A DNA stretch of 64,000 nucleotides from Muricea muricata (taxonomy: Eukaryota; Cnidaria; Anthozoa; Malacalcyonacea; Plexauridae), in contig OY979716.1 in the NCBI GenBank assembly GCA_963855995.1, positions 44,552,480-44,616,479 on the forward strand, read 5' to 3'. Position 1 is the first letter of the stretch; the number at the start of each line of letters is the position of its first letter. Position numbers and translations under genes: made by a program. Positions 11,901-21,500 of this stretch are shown here, piece by piece. Below the pieces are notes generated by a model, which saw only the letters and a list, made by a program, of their open reading frames with translations, was not told where the DNA came from and searched no databases.

Positions 11901-13931
11901 CTGAGGGCTGTTATGAGCACACATTCATTCTCAAGTCCCTGGTGGGACAGGCGCGTCGTAATAAGAAAAAGTTGTCCGTGGCGTGGCTTGATATTCAAAA
12001 CGCCTTTGGGAGCGTTCCCCATGCCACCATCCTTAACACCCTTCGCCACATTGGTGTCCCGGCTGAACTTACATCCCTTTTTATGAACGCTTATTCTGGT
12101 GCTGCGACGATTTTCAAGACCCCCAACGGTGACACTGGTGCTATACCTATTCGAGCTGGGGTGAAGCAGGGCTGTCCGTTAAGTCCCATCCTTTTCAATC
12201 TCTGTATTGAATTGATCCTTCGGCGCGTTAAAGCTGCTGCCGCCAAGCTAAAGTCGGGAAACTGTGTCCACTATGGCTCCGCTCTCTCCTGCCTCGCCTA
12301 TGCGGACGATCTTGTCATTATAGCTCGGAGTAAGGACGCCCTGCAGCGGTTGCTTGATGCTGCTTCTGAGGCAGCTCACATCGTTGGTTTCCAGTTCCGA
12401 CCGGATAAATGTGCATCGCTTACCTTAACATCTACCAAGCAGCGTGCGACCTTTGTTACCACGGAAGACTTCACCATCCAGGGCAATCACATCCCTGCCC
12501 TCGCCCAGGAGGAATCCTACCGGTACCTTGGAGTGCCTATTGGTTTGATTCATAATATCGATGATCTCCCGAGTGTTCTTCCTCAACTGATTAAGCATAT
12601 CGAGCTCATTGGTGCCTCGTTGCTAGCGCCGTGGCAGAAGGTTGACGCTTTGCGAACGTTTGTCCAGCCGTGTCTCTCCTATGTACTTCGAGCTTGGAAT
12701 CCGGAAATGCAATCGCTTGACATCTACAAGGCTACGCTGGTCCGCACGCTCCGTGACATTTGTAATCTCCCCAACCGTGCTGTGGCCTCCTACTTCTTTT
12801 CGCACAAACGCTGCGGTGGGATGGCATTCCAGGAACCACGTACTGAATGTGACGTTATGGCAGTTGCTCAAGCGGTTCGTATCTTATCATCTTCTGACCC
12901 TGCTGTTGCGACTATAGCTCGTAATGAACTGAAGTATATCGTTCGCAGATCCACGCAGTCTGAGCCGACTCTGGAGCTCCTGTCGATTTATCTCTCGTCC
13001 ACCCCCGATCGTCGTACGGACAAACTGAATTATACATATTCCAGTCTTTGGCCGCGTGTTCAACAGGCGTGTAGGCGCCTTCGTATATCGTTACACTATT
13101 CAGAGGACGCGGCTGGCGTTACCATCTCAGCGGACGATTCTGAACATATCAAATCTAGCCAAGTCATCACTTTTCTCCACCGTCTCGTTCAATCCCGGTT
13201 TGGTGATGAGTTGATGCAGCTTAAGGATCAAGGCAAAGTGGCTCGTTGTTTGACGGATGACCAGTATGCTAATGGGTCTACGTGGCACTGCACTGGCTTG
13301 AACTTACGTTTCAAAGATTGGAGATTTATTCATCGTGCCCGGTTAAATGTTGTTCCACTAAATGCTAACAAGAGCCGGTACTCCAACGTCGATCCTGTTT
13401 GTCGCCATTGCTTGCAGCCGAAAACGTTGCCCCATGTGATTTGCCATTGGCGCCCACATATGGTGCAGATCCGGGATCGTCACAATTCCATCGTGTCCCA
13501 GCTTACAAACGCGATTCGGTTTGGTAAGATCACGACCGATCAGTCTGTTGCTGAGTCCAATCTTCGATTGCGCCCGGATGTGGTTGTTGAAGAGGGTAGC
13601 CAAGTTCTCCTAATTGATGTCACCTGCCCCTTCGACAATGACTCATCTGCCCTCAGTGATGCAGCAAATCCGAAAGTATTAAAGTACCAACCTCTCAAGG
13701 AATTCTTCGTGTCGAAGGACATCTTGTGAGATTTACCCTTTCGTGGTTGGTGCCTTGGGCTCATGGTACAAGCAGAACGAACTGTTATTAAAGAAGTTGG
13801 GGTTGACGCGTCGTTATAAATCGCTCTTTCGCAAGTTGTGTTGCTCCGACGCCATCCAGGGATCCAATAATATCTATCGACTCCACCTTGGGTGTGACGA
13901 TTCGGTCCCTGGTGTTTCATCTTCTGCTTGA
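8967..13931 (+). pseudogene. Zinc-finger / RT / restriction-like endonuclease polyprotein, two frame breaks
   Basis: The ATG at 8967 leads straight into a C2H2 finger (CYRC..H-H). A single-base shift inside the second finger, near 9130, moves the frame to the long segment ending at 13729. A third, CCHC-like finger (CAGC..H-C) follows. Then comes a Pro/Ser-rich linker of about 550 residues. The RT lies at about 11560-12450, with WLDIQNAFGSVPH, GVKQGCPLSPILF, and YADD at about 12298-12310. The Cys-His motif at about 13398-13450 reads CRHC-x7-H-x3-H-W: the last Cys of the usual motif is Trp. The nuclease core RPDVVVEE..LLIDVTCPFDN lies at about 13565-13640. A second one-base loss near 13720 puts the last 60 residues (VVGALGSW..LGCDDS, homologous to the end of copy 1) in another frame. 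The copy is otherwise nearly intact and probably young. Confidence 0.88.
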
Positions 13932-14436
13932 TTTCTCTTTAGGCTACATTGTGTGTGTTATATGTGTTTATTTGTGTGTTGTCGGGTGCTGAGCATTGCG
14001 CTCGCTCCTGTGCCGGGTGTGCTCCCTTTTGTTGCCACCTGTAGAAGGAGTATTGCTTTGTGCTTGCTTCTTGGATGCCGTAGTAGGTTGCGTCAGTCAT
14101 CCGAAATTGTCAATATGTCCTATTGTTCGTCAATATGTCCTCTTGTTTTATTGTTTGTCAATATGTCTTATTGTTCGTCAAAATGTCCTCTTGTTCGTCA
14201 ATATGTCCTATTGTTCATTAATATTGCCTGTCTTTCCTATAGTTTTTGCCTTTTCTTTTTCTTTCACCCTACGTGGTACAAGTGGGTACATGTTTTTCAT
14301 TTCTTTTTCCAGATCTATGTTTGTTATGTGTTATATGTGATTTTATACAAGTGACCTTTTTTGTTTGTATGATGATGGTGTGGAATTATAATGTATTTGG
14401 ATTGGTCCCATCACTTTGCTCATTTATTTTAAGAAC
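13932..14436 (+). other. 3' UTR of Utopia-like copy 2
   Basis: This is non-coding sequence from the ORF stop to the U2 junction. It carries the minisatellite listed separately and ends in TTTTAAGAAC before U2. Open stretches at 13953-14455 look like reading-frame noise in T-rich sequence. Confidence 0.6.
14107..14232 (+). repeat. Minisatellite, unit about 20 bp (GTTCGTCAATATGTCC core)
   Basis: About six imperfect copies of the core GTTCGTCAATATGTCC, with a variable YNTT spacer, lie in the 3' UTR of Utopia-like copy 2. The same core recurs in the 3' UTRs of the unrelated Tx1-like elements B and C (29240 and 37687-37825). Confidence 0.85.
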
Positions 14437-14590
14437 TCTGTTCTTATCAGCTTAATATCTGATATGTTAGGCAATGCCTAACTCATATATTAAACTGATT
14501 TTTGGAGCTCGGCCATGGGACTTATCTTACTGAATCTTGCTTCGCCCTGGCCACGGATTGTCTCTGTCATTGCACTACCACCGAGAAACG
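14437..14590 (+). pseudogene. U2 snRNA, 5'-truncated copy (nt 39 to 3' end)
   Basis: The sequence begins TCTGTTCTTATCAGC (stem IIa). It continues through AATATCTGATATG and a short hairpin (TTAGGC/GCCTAA) to the Sm site GATTTTTGGAGC. The end region, with CATTGCACTACC, corresponds to stem-loops III/IV of U2. Nucleotides 1-38 are missing because the retrotransposon occupies that position, so this copy cannot make a functional U2. Conserved paired segments suggest it was a genuine U2 gene before insertion. Confidence 0.88.
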
Positions 14591-15133
14591 CCCACCTACC
14601 ATTGAAAATTTGAAATATGAAAGATAAAATGAAAACTGAAATCGACTATGAGCAAATGAACAGCTCCGGCGGCAAAAGTGAGAACAGATACTATGCACTT
14701 AGAAGAAGAAGTACTGATGTCTTTATTATAGATCTTTCTTTCTTTATTCATTCATATGTATGTATGTCTTCTCTATTTATATGTATAGTACACTTATATA
14801 TTTGTTGTTTTAGTTTGGAAGGGGGCTATGTGTCACGCTGAAATTTTCCGTTGCTTTCCCATAAGGCTTAGCGATCTCACCGTAGACACGAATACTTCAT
14901 GATAGAGCGTGCATAAAAGCATTAAGAATGAAATAGCTCGTATGACTTTCACGAGAAAGAAACTCTTTTCTAAAGAAATGAGTAATAGAGAATTTAGACA
15001 GACTCTAGAGTCAGAGACTACTCTAGCTTAGTAATTTAGTAATTTGCAAACATTGATTGTGAAGGCGACTCACTTCTAACATATTTTTCTCTTATTCTTT
15101 TTACAGCAAGCGAGAACGGCAAACGATTCTCAC
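14591..15133. other. Spacer between U2 and U1 loci
   Basis: I see no recognisable gene here. It contains a weak 3'-box-like stretch (TTTGAAATATGAAAGA, about 14608-14623) where an snRNA 3' box would be expected after U2. A 74-codon open frame at 14617-14841 has no recognisable domain. Confidence 0.4.
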
Positions 15134-15237
15134 ACTTACCCAACCAAGGAGAAACATGCAAATTAGAGTGCTGACAGAACCACGTCCGTTTCCATTCTTG
15201 GCTGAATAAAACGTGAGTGCCTGCGCTCAACAAACTC
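15134..15237 (+). promoter_or_regulatory. U1 snRNA promoter copy 1 (octamer and PSE-like)
   Basis: The region upstream of a U1 5' end carries the octamer ATGCAAAT at 15156-15163 (-82). A block at 15182-15199 (ACGTCCGTTTCCATTC) starts 56 bases before the U1 start, the usual place of an snRNA proximal sequence element. Both blocks recur at the same spacing before elements B, C and E. Function is inferred from position, conservation and the octamer. The PSE consensus of this species is unknown. Confidence 0.75.
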
Positions 15238-15253
15238 ATACTTACCTGACGCG
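15238..15253 (+). pseudogene. U1 snRNA 5' fragment (nt 1-16)
   Basis: ATACTTACCTGACGCG begins with the invariant U1 5' end that pairs with 5' splice sites. It stops where element A begins. The U1 continuation is seen at 30088 and 38321. Confidence 0.9.
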
Positions 15254-16013
15254 AGTCACTTGTACTCGCGTTCAGTGCCTTCGACCGGGCAGTTGTGGAT
15301 CCATGCTAGGGATTGGAGCCCTTAACACAGCTGTGCCGGATTCAACTAGCTACACCCCCTTCATTGTGCTTGGTGTAGACACTCCATTTCTTACCCTTCT
15401 CGTAGTTTTCTTCCGCTGGGGACAGTCGGGCTGAGGGTTAGCCTCAGTTGGTACGACTGCCAGCACCTCCCATACTTCTTTTCTTTGTCGGTCTCTTCGG
15501 AGATCGGCGGTAGGGTTAGCCTACCTTGTCTTCCGGTGTACCGGCTTAACTGGGCACCTCCCTGCATTTTTTATTGCACACAGTCCACACGTGTATAGGT
15601 AGAGGGAACTAGTTTTTCCGTGGTTGGGCCTGTCGAGTCTGGTGACTCAAAGGTCAGGGCTAACTTTTTTCTGGTTTCTTTGACGCTTTCCTGTTGGGGT
15701 TCTTGGTCCATCTTTTCCTTCAGGTTTTGAGCGCGTCTTTTGTATAGTATTTACGTTAAATACTATACTGGTAGTATTCTATTAAAAGGCAGGAGTAGGC
15801 TGTGTGGAAATCGTACTCGATTGCACAGCGCCTTTTAATAGTAGGTTAGGTTCATTAAGTTTTGTTATTTTTGGGAATTTGTTTTGAATCCAGTTATTTT
15901 CTCTTGTTTTTGTTTTCTTTCTCTACTTTGTTTTGTTAGAGAAAGTGTGTGTTGGAACTGGATATTTTGTATATATTTTCATTCCCTCCAACTTATTTTC
16001 TATCTTAAGAACC
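15254..16013 (+). other. 5' UTR of element A with conserved RNA hairpins
   Basis: The leader opens with a hairpin whose left arm borrows U1 bases (CGCGAGT / ACTCGCG, 15250-15270). It then holds a UUCG-capped hairpin (15490-15505), a palindrome-like hairpin (15742-15768) and the two-tier stem at 15779-15841. A block beginning CCGTGGTTGGGCC and ending TTTTGAGCGCGT is shared by all five elements. No coding sequence is supported before the ATG at 16014. Confidence 0.7.
15779..15841 (+). promoter_or_regulatory. Conserved two-tier RNA stem in element A leader
   Basis: CTATTAAAAGGC (15779-15790) pairs perfectly with GCCTTTTAATAG (15830-15841). Inside, GCTGTG/CACAGC and ATCG/CGAT form a second stem with a GTAC-containing loop. 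Equivalents occur at 23068-23132, 31245-31314, 38991-39058 and 44850-44919. In C and E the outer stem is CTATTAAGGGAC/GTCCCTTAATAG, so both arms changed together. The function is unknown. Confidence 0.75.
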
Positions 16014-18521
16014 ATGGCTACCAGCCAGAACAACACCATAGTAAAAACAGTCTCCTTCTCGGCTGCGGATTTTCAGCGGTGGAATCAGACCACTTCGGTG
16101 GTTACGATTCCACAACGCCTAATAAGATCGAGTAAAATCCCGCAGCTGAGAAAAGAATTAATTCAGTCAATTGGGGAGCGCAGGGTTGCAGCTGTGCAAG
16201 CCTTGTCTCCCTATAAATATCGCGTGGAATTCCGTTATAGTTCCGATCGGCACGCCGCCGACATAAACGGTGTTTCCTTTAGGGGCGTACATTTGCAGCC
16301 CTTACCTGCTTACGAGGAGGTCAAGTCAATTTTTGTCGACCGTGCCCCTCTGCAGATGCAGGACAATATACTTTTTGAGACCTTGGCACCCTACGGGAGA
16401 GTAATCTCCATTCACCATCTTAAAGTGAAGGGCTTCGAGTCCGTTCGCTCCGGCACCCGTAGGGTGTCAATGGTGCTAACAAAGGCCATCCCTGCGAATA
16501 TTAACATCGGGGGCTTTCTGGTGTCCTTCCGTTACCGCGGGCAGCCACCGACTTGTTTCGTGTGCCAGGAGGTGGGGCATACGGGCAAGGGCTGTCCAAA
16601 GTCTCGGCGGGCCCAGAAAGCTGCCCAGCAACAACAACAGCAGGGTGGCAATAATCAGAAAAATAAAAAAGGTCAGGAGGACCTTACAATTAAGATTCAA
16701 GGGTCCGAGCGCACTGTCTCGGCCCTTACGAAGAAACAACAGCAGGTGGATCTCCGTGAAAAGATCGACGCGTCGAGGGCTGCCAAGTTGGCTCCCTCGA
16801 AAGCTGCCGCGTCGAGATCCACCTCGCAAGTAAGCATTACTAAGGAGAAGGAGGTTGACACATTAACGGATCAGTCCTCACAGGGGGCAAAAGCTGAGGC
16901 AGCCAAGGCTGTCCATAGCGTCACGGGCGAGGCTGATCCCATGGATACGTGCTCTCCTCCTTCTCCTCCCAAAGTCAAACGAGAGGCTGGCAAAGCTAAG
17001 GGCCGGTCTTCAAAGGGGGCGGGAGTTAAGGTAACCGCCATGGATCCACGGGATGAGGTTGCCCCTTCCGTCCCTGGCGAGGCTGGTCCGAGAGCAGTCC
17101 AGTCTCTTCGTCATAATAACCCTAAAATATCAACATCTCCCCCGGCTCATCACCTGGCTGCTATTCGCCAGGTGTTCGGCATGTCATCGCCCTCAGACGA
17201 TCTGGAGCCGGGGGAAATTAGAGATTCTGAGCCGGAGACTGATTTCAAGTCTCTGGCTCAACAGGCACAGTCCATCGCCAATGTGGCAACGCTCGCCACG
17301 GCCACACCAGCGTCATTCGCATACAAGGGTTCTGCTCGTCCGAGTAGTTTAAGATCAACTAGGGCCAAGTCGGTCCTAGTTAGCGCACCAGAGCATGTTG
17401 CCTCTGGTGTCGCCCCTCCCTCGGTCGAGCGGTTCTCCTTTACTTTAACGACCGTCTCTGCGTCGTCCACACATGCCAGTGCCTCGAAAGTAACATCAGC
17501 GTGGACAAGGGCATATCAAGGGGCTTCGTGCCCTCCCCCTTGTCCCCCCCGACGGCCTGGCAAATTTAAGACCAACTCGCTGCAGGAGGATGATGACATA
17601 CCCTTAATGCAGCGGTGTAAGGAGCGCAAGAGACGGCGTTTGAATTTACCACCAACGCTGGAGACCGTGGACGAGTGTTTGTCGGGGGCAAGTGTCGTTG
17701 ACCCCCTCAATATGGCCTGCCCTGCTTTATCATCAGTTGGGGGGAGTGAGATGCCGCCAGTCTCCTCCCCTTGGATAAGCCAAACCATCGCTCAGGGTGG
17801 GGAGATGCCGCCGGTCTCCTCCCCTCAGCCTGATTCTGAGGCCGAGGCCATGTTGGTCTCTGACCCAGCCTGCCACACCATCGCATCGGCTGAGGGGAGT
17901 GAGATGCCGCCAGTCTCCTCCCCCACAATAAACACTAATAGCGGATCTGGGGTCACGCTGACCTCCGATCCCACGAATAACATCTCCACTGGACCTGGGG
18001 TCACGTCGACCCCAGACCCAAGTAACTTAATTAATCCTGGTTCTGGGGTCACATTGACCCCAGACCTCACACATCATAATAACAATTTAATTGAGGGGAG
18101 CGAGATTCCGCCAGTCTCCTCCCCTCTATCTCGCTTGGAGACAGAGTCAACGTTGGACTCCCTCTCCTTGTCCTCGAGCGTAGCTGCTGGGGATACCAAC
18201 ATGGGGTGGCAAACGCCACCCCCGTTCCACAGCAGCTCGTTTCCATCGGTGGTGGGGGGAGAGGAGTCACCGTTTGGCTCTGTGCTCTCCACCCCGGAAT
18301 TTTTGCCCTCCCCAGCAACATCAACGGGGAGGTTTGAGGCATTGATCGGTGGGGCCCCTGTGGCCCCCGTGTCCCAGTCGGAGCCGGAGCCGCTGGACAC
18401 GATCGACGCCATTAACAGGGCGATCCTCACCGATCCGCACTGCCTACAGCTTCTCATGGAGCTGCCTGAGCCTTCCTTGGAGTCCAATAATGGATCTCAA
18501 GATCATATCGCTAAACATTAA
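16014..18521 (+). CDS. Element A ORF1: RNA-binding protein with CCHC zinc knuckle
   Basis: An 835-residue protein, probably the nucleic-acid-binding ORF1 protein that packages element RNA. The start is the ATG at 16014 in ACCATGG context. All five elements share this MATS start, although the frame is open further upstream. Residues 13-180 form a conserved region (FSAADFQRWNQTTSVV, then an RRM-like part ending GTRRVSMVL..INIGG..V.YRGQPP), followed by the knuckle C181-x2-C184-x4-H189-x4-C194. The layout resembles ZCCHC3-like and Tx1 ORF1 proteins. The rest is charged and Ser/Pro-rich, probably disordered. It holds conserved islands: SPPAHHLAAIRQVF with LEPGEIRDSE near 385-405, KRRR plus CLSGASVVDPL near 535-560, and four copies of SE(M/I)PPVSSP-type motifs. 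It overlaps ORF2 by 32 bases. Confidence 0.9.
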   Translation: MATSQNNTIVKTVSFSAADFQRWNQTTSVVTIPQRLIRSSKIPQLRKELIQSIGERRVAAVQALSPYKYRVEFRYSSDRHAADINGVSFRGVHLQPLPAYEEVKSIFVDRAPLQMQDNILFETLAPYGRVISIHHLKVKGFESVRSGTRRVSMVLTKAIPANINIGGFLVSFRYRGQPPTCFVCQEVGHTGKGCPKSRRAQKAAQQQQQQGGNNQKNKKGQEDLTIKIQGSERTVSALTKKQQQVDLREKIDASRAAKLAPSKAAASRSTSQVSITKEKEVDTLTDQSSQGAKAEAAKAVHSVTGEADPMDTCSPPSPPKVKREAGKAKGRSSKGAGVKVTAMDPRDEVAPSVPGEAGPRAVQSLRHNNPKISTSPPAHHLAAIRQVFGMSSPSDDLEPGEIRDSEPETDFKSLAQQAQSIANVATLATATPASFAYKGSARPSSLRSTRAKSVLVSAPEHVASGVAPPSVERFSFTLTTVSASSTHASASKVTSAWTRAYQGASCPPPCPPRRPGKFKTNSLQEDDDIPLMQRCKERKRRRLNLPPTLETVDECLSGASVVDPLNMACPALSSVGGSEMPPVSSPWISQTIAQGGEMPPVSSPQPDSEAEAMLVSDPACHTIASAEGSEMPPVSSPTINTNSGSGVTLTSDPTNNISTGPGVTSTPDPSNLINPGSGVTLTPDLTHHNNNLIEGSEIPPVSSPLSRLETESTLDSLSLSSSVAAGDTNMGWQTPPPFHSSSFPSVVGGEESPFGSVLSTPEFLPSPATSTGRFEALIGGAPVAPVSQSEPEPLDTIDAINRAILTDPHCLQLLMELPEPSLESNNGSQDHIAKH

Positions 18522-21500
18522 CGGTCTGAACGACCATCTAAAGCGGACCGCACTGGTAGACTGGCTTAAGTGCATGAAGGTGGACGTGGTGTGCCTCCAG
18601 GAGACCCACTCCCCTTCGCACAAGTCTGCCAGAAGATGGTTCGCTAACAGCGGCTATCGCGTCGCCTCCTCTTCATTAACATCAAAGAGTGCAGGCGTCG
18701 CCATCCTTGTTAAAGACCAATATAAAATCACGAAAATCATCAAGGATGAAGATGGCCGCTACGTTCAGGCCGTTGTGGACTTCGGGGAAGGCCAGGCTAG
18801 TTTTATATCACTGTACGCGCCGAACCGCAACCCGGCGCGTAACGTATTTTTCGCCAGTCTAACTGGCTTGATTGACTTGTCTCGGCCAACCTTTGTGGCC
18901 GGTGACTTTAATGCAGTCTTGGATCCTGCTAAGGATAGGATGAGAGATCCATCATATGTTGCTGGGCCTGCTGGCCAGCAACGGGAAAGCATCCCTGCGT
19001 TGGAGTCCCTCATGTCGTTCACGCAAACCTACCCCGTGTGGCGCCAATTACATCCAGGGTGCACGGCGTATTCATGGACGCACGGGGATGGCACCCAGGC
19101 GTCGCGGATCGACATGGTGTGGGCTCCAACAGCAATGAGCAACAACATCACAGGGTGTGAGTACCACCCGTCCTTTCTGTCTGACCACCAATATTTATTG
19201 GTGGAATTTTCACTCAACCAACAATTTGACTCGGGGCCGGGGGTGTGGAAGCTGAACGCTTCGCTCCTCCAGGACCCCGAGTACCTTAATTTAATTAATT
19301 CGTTCTGGTCCCACTGGCAGTCCATGGAAAATCACGCCGATTTTCCATCCCTGATGGACTGGTGGGACCAGGGCAAGTTCTATTTGAGAGAGGTCTCCCG
19401 AACATTCGAGCGTGCAAAAGCCGCCGACAAACGCGGCAGGAAGGCCTCTCTCACCAAAGAGATGCACGCCCTTAAAGAGGCGTTTGATCGGGGGGATCGA
19501 ACGGCCTTCACACGCCTGTGCGCAGTCCAGCAGGAGTTGAGAGACATCGCTCTGTACGAGGCCAAAGGGGCCCAGGTTCGTGCCCGCTGTCAGTGGGCAG
19601 AGGAGGGAGAGACATCCTCCTCTTACTTCTTGAACCTGGAGTCGAAACATCATGCCCGGCAGACGATGTACTCGATACGCGATCCTGCAACTGGACTGGT
19701 CCGCCACGACCCATTTGAGATCTTGGGGGTCTGGCGGGCGTACTACGACACTTTATTTACCGCACAGGTGTGTGATCCCATCGCTCAGGACACCATGCTC
19801 TCTCAGCTGACACGTCGCTTGAGTCAGGCTGAGAGGGCTGGTTGCGAGGGGTGTCTTACCGTTGCCGAGTGCTGGGCCGCCCTTTCGGGCATGCCTCACG
19901 GTAAGACACCCGGGTCGGACGGTCTCCCTATGGAGTTTTACAAAACCTTTTGGCAGTCCCTCGGTGCTGATCTGGTCCGTGTCCTCAATGCAGCTTTTGA
20001 GGCCGGCCAGCTTTCCACCTCTCAGCGCCGGGGGCTGATAATAGTCTTATATAAGAAGAACGACCCTCTCGACACCAAGAACTGGCGCCCCATTAGTTTA
20101 CTTAACGTAGACTACAAAATCGCTACGAGAACTATTTCGGGGCGCCTTCTTGGTGTCATGTCAAGCATAATTGGTCCAGACCAGACGTGTGGCGTCAGGG
20201 GTCGGACCATTAGTGAAAATCTCGCCGGGGTGCGAGATCTATTGGAGTATGTGGAGCGGGAAGATATCCCCCTCGCCCTTCTCTCTCTCGATCAGGAGAA
20301 GGCCTTCGATCGCGTCGATTGGGGATTCCTGCTCCGCATACTCGAGACGTTTAACTTCGGGCCCCAGTTTTGCAACTGGGTCCGTCTATTTTATACGGAC
20401 ATCCAGTCAGCTGTCATCATAAATGGCTGGATGTCCTCGTTTTTTCACCCCACTAGGGGTGTGCGCCAGGGGTGCCCTCTGTCTCCTCTATTGTACGTCC
20501 TCTCCATCGAAGTGCTGGCGGAATGCATTCGTGCATCTCCGGCCATTGAGGGCGTGACCATCCCCCACTCGGTGGAGGGGTACAAGTGCTCCGGCTACGC
20601 GGACGACACTACCGTAGCCGTCACTACAGAGCGGTCAATAGAGGAGACCTTCTCAGTTTATTCCAACTACGAGAGGGCCTCTGGCGCCCAATTAAATAGG
20701 GGCAAGTCGAAAGCTATGTGGGCTGGTTCCTGGAAGGATCGCACCGATACCCCGTATGGGTTACAGTGGGTAAAACAACTGCCACTGCTCGGTGCGACCT
20801 TCAGCGTTGGTGATTACACCACCCCAACGTGGGAGCCAGTCGTCTCCAGCTTGGAGACTCGGCTTGCCTCGTGGTCCGGGCGACAGCTGTCTTTTCAGGG
20901 GAAGGCAGTTGTCATAAACACCCTAGCACTATCACAGATTTATCACTTGTGTCACGTTTTCCCCATACCAGGTTGGGCGGGGAAGCGCATCGATAAAGCC
21001 GTGTGGACCTTCTTTTGGTCAGGCAAACGTGACCAAGTGGCCCGGACCACCGTAACTCTCCCCAAAGCACAGGGTGGCTTTGGGGTCAACAATTTTCGAC
21101 TGAAAGCCGAAGCATTCGCGCTGCAGTGGCTCAAACGTTTTTTCGTGTCTTCCGACGGGCGTTGGAAGACCTTTTTTGTTTATTTTTTTCAATCCACTTT
21201 TCATTTAGAGCCACGCAGCGCTCTTTTAACAGCCCAGCCTCGTCGCCTTTTACGTTCTTTGCCCACGTTCTATCAGCTTCTGTTCAGGGTATGGCGGGCC
21301 CTGGATGGGGGTGTGATAGTGGGTAGCGACGAGCTGGGCATTAGGGTATCTTCTGACGACCCAACCAACATCTCGCAGCTCACCTCGAGACGCACGTACA
21401 CCCTCCTACGGGCACACAATTACAAGGAACCCCATTGTATCACGAAATTCCATCCCACCTACGGTCCCTTGCACTGGCCCGAGACATGGCGCCAGTTGCA

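Larger units (their letters stand above)
8004..14436 (+). mobile_element. Utopia-like (R2/NeSL-group) non-LTR retrotransposon, copy 2, complete
   Basis: A 6.43-kb element is bounded on the left by U2 nt 39-59 and on the right by U2 nt 39 onward, which defines both ends and a U2 target duplication of at least 21 bases (28 counting the shared TAAGAAC). It has a 963-base leader, one long ORF (8967-13931, two single-base frame breaks) and a 500-base 3' UTR with a minisatellite. It differs strongly from copy 1 in leader, linker and nucleotide usage, so the two are separate families sharing one target. Confidence 0.88.

Noticed and set aside
13953-14455. Overlapping T-rich hydrophobic frames as genes
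   Set aside because: They are frames through the 3' UTR minisatellite of Utopia-like copy 2.
14600-14625. snRNA 3' box after U2
   Set aside because: TTTGAAATATGAAAGA is in the right place but fits the vertebrate GTTTN0-3AAARNNAGA consensus only loosely; mentioned in the spacer entry, not called.
14617-14841. Small protein gene between U2 and U1
   Set aside because: No domain, low-complexity hydrophobic tail and no supporting signals; more likely a chance frame.
15933-16013. Upstream in-frame extension of element A ORF1
   Set aside because: All five elements share the MATS start in CCATGG context; the upstream frame has no conserved sequence and begins without a conserved ATG.
18349-18489. 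Upstream extension of element A ORF2
   Set aside because: It lies inside ORF1 and has no APE sequence; B and C begin ORF2 at the position equivalent to 18490.
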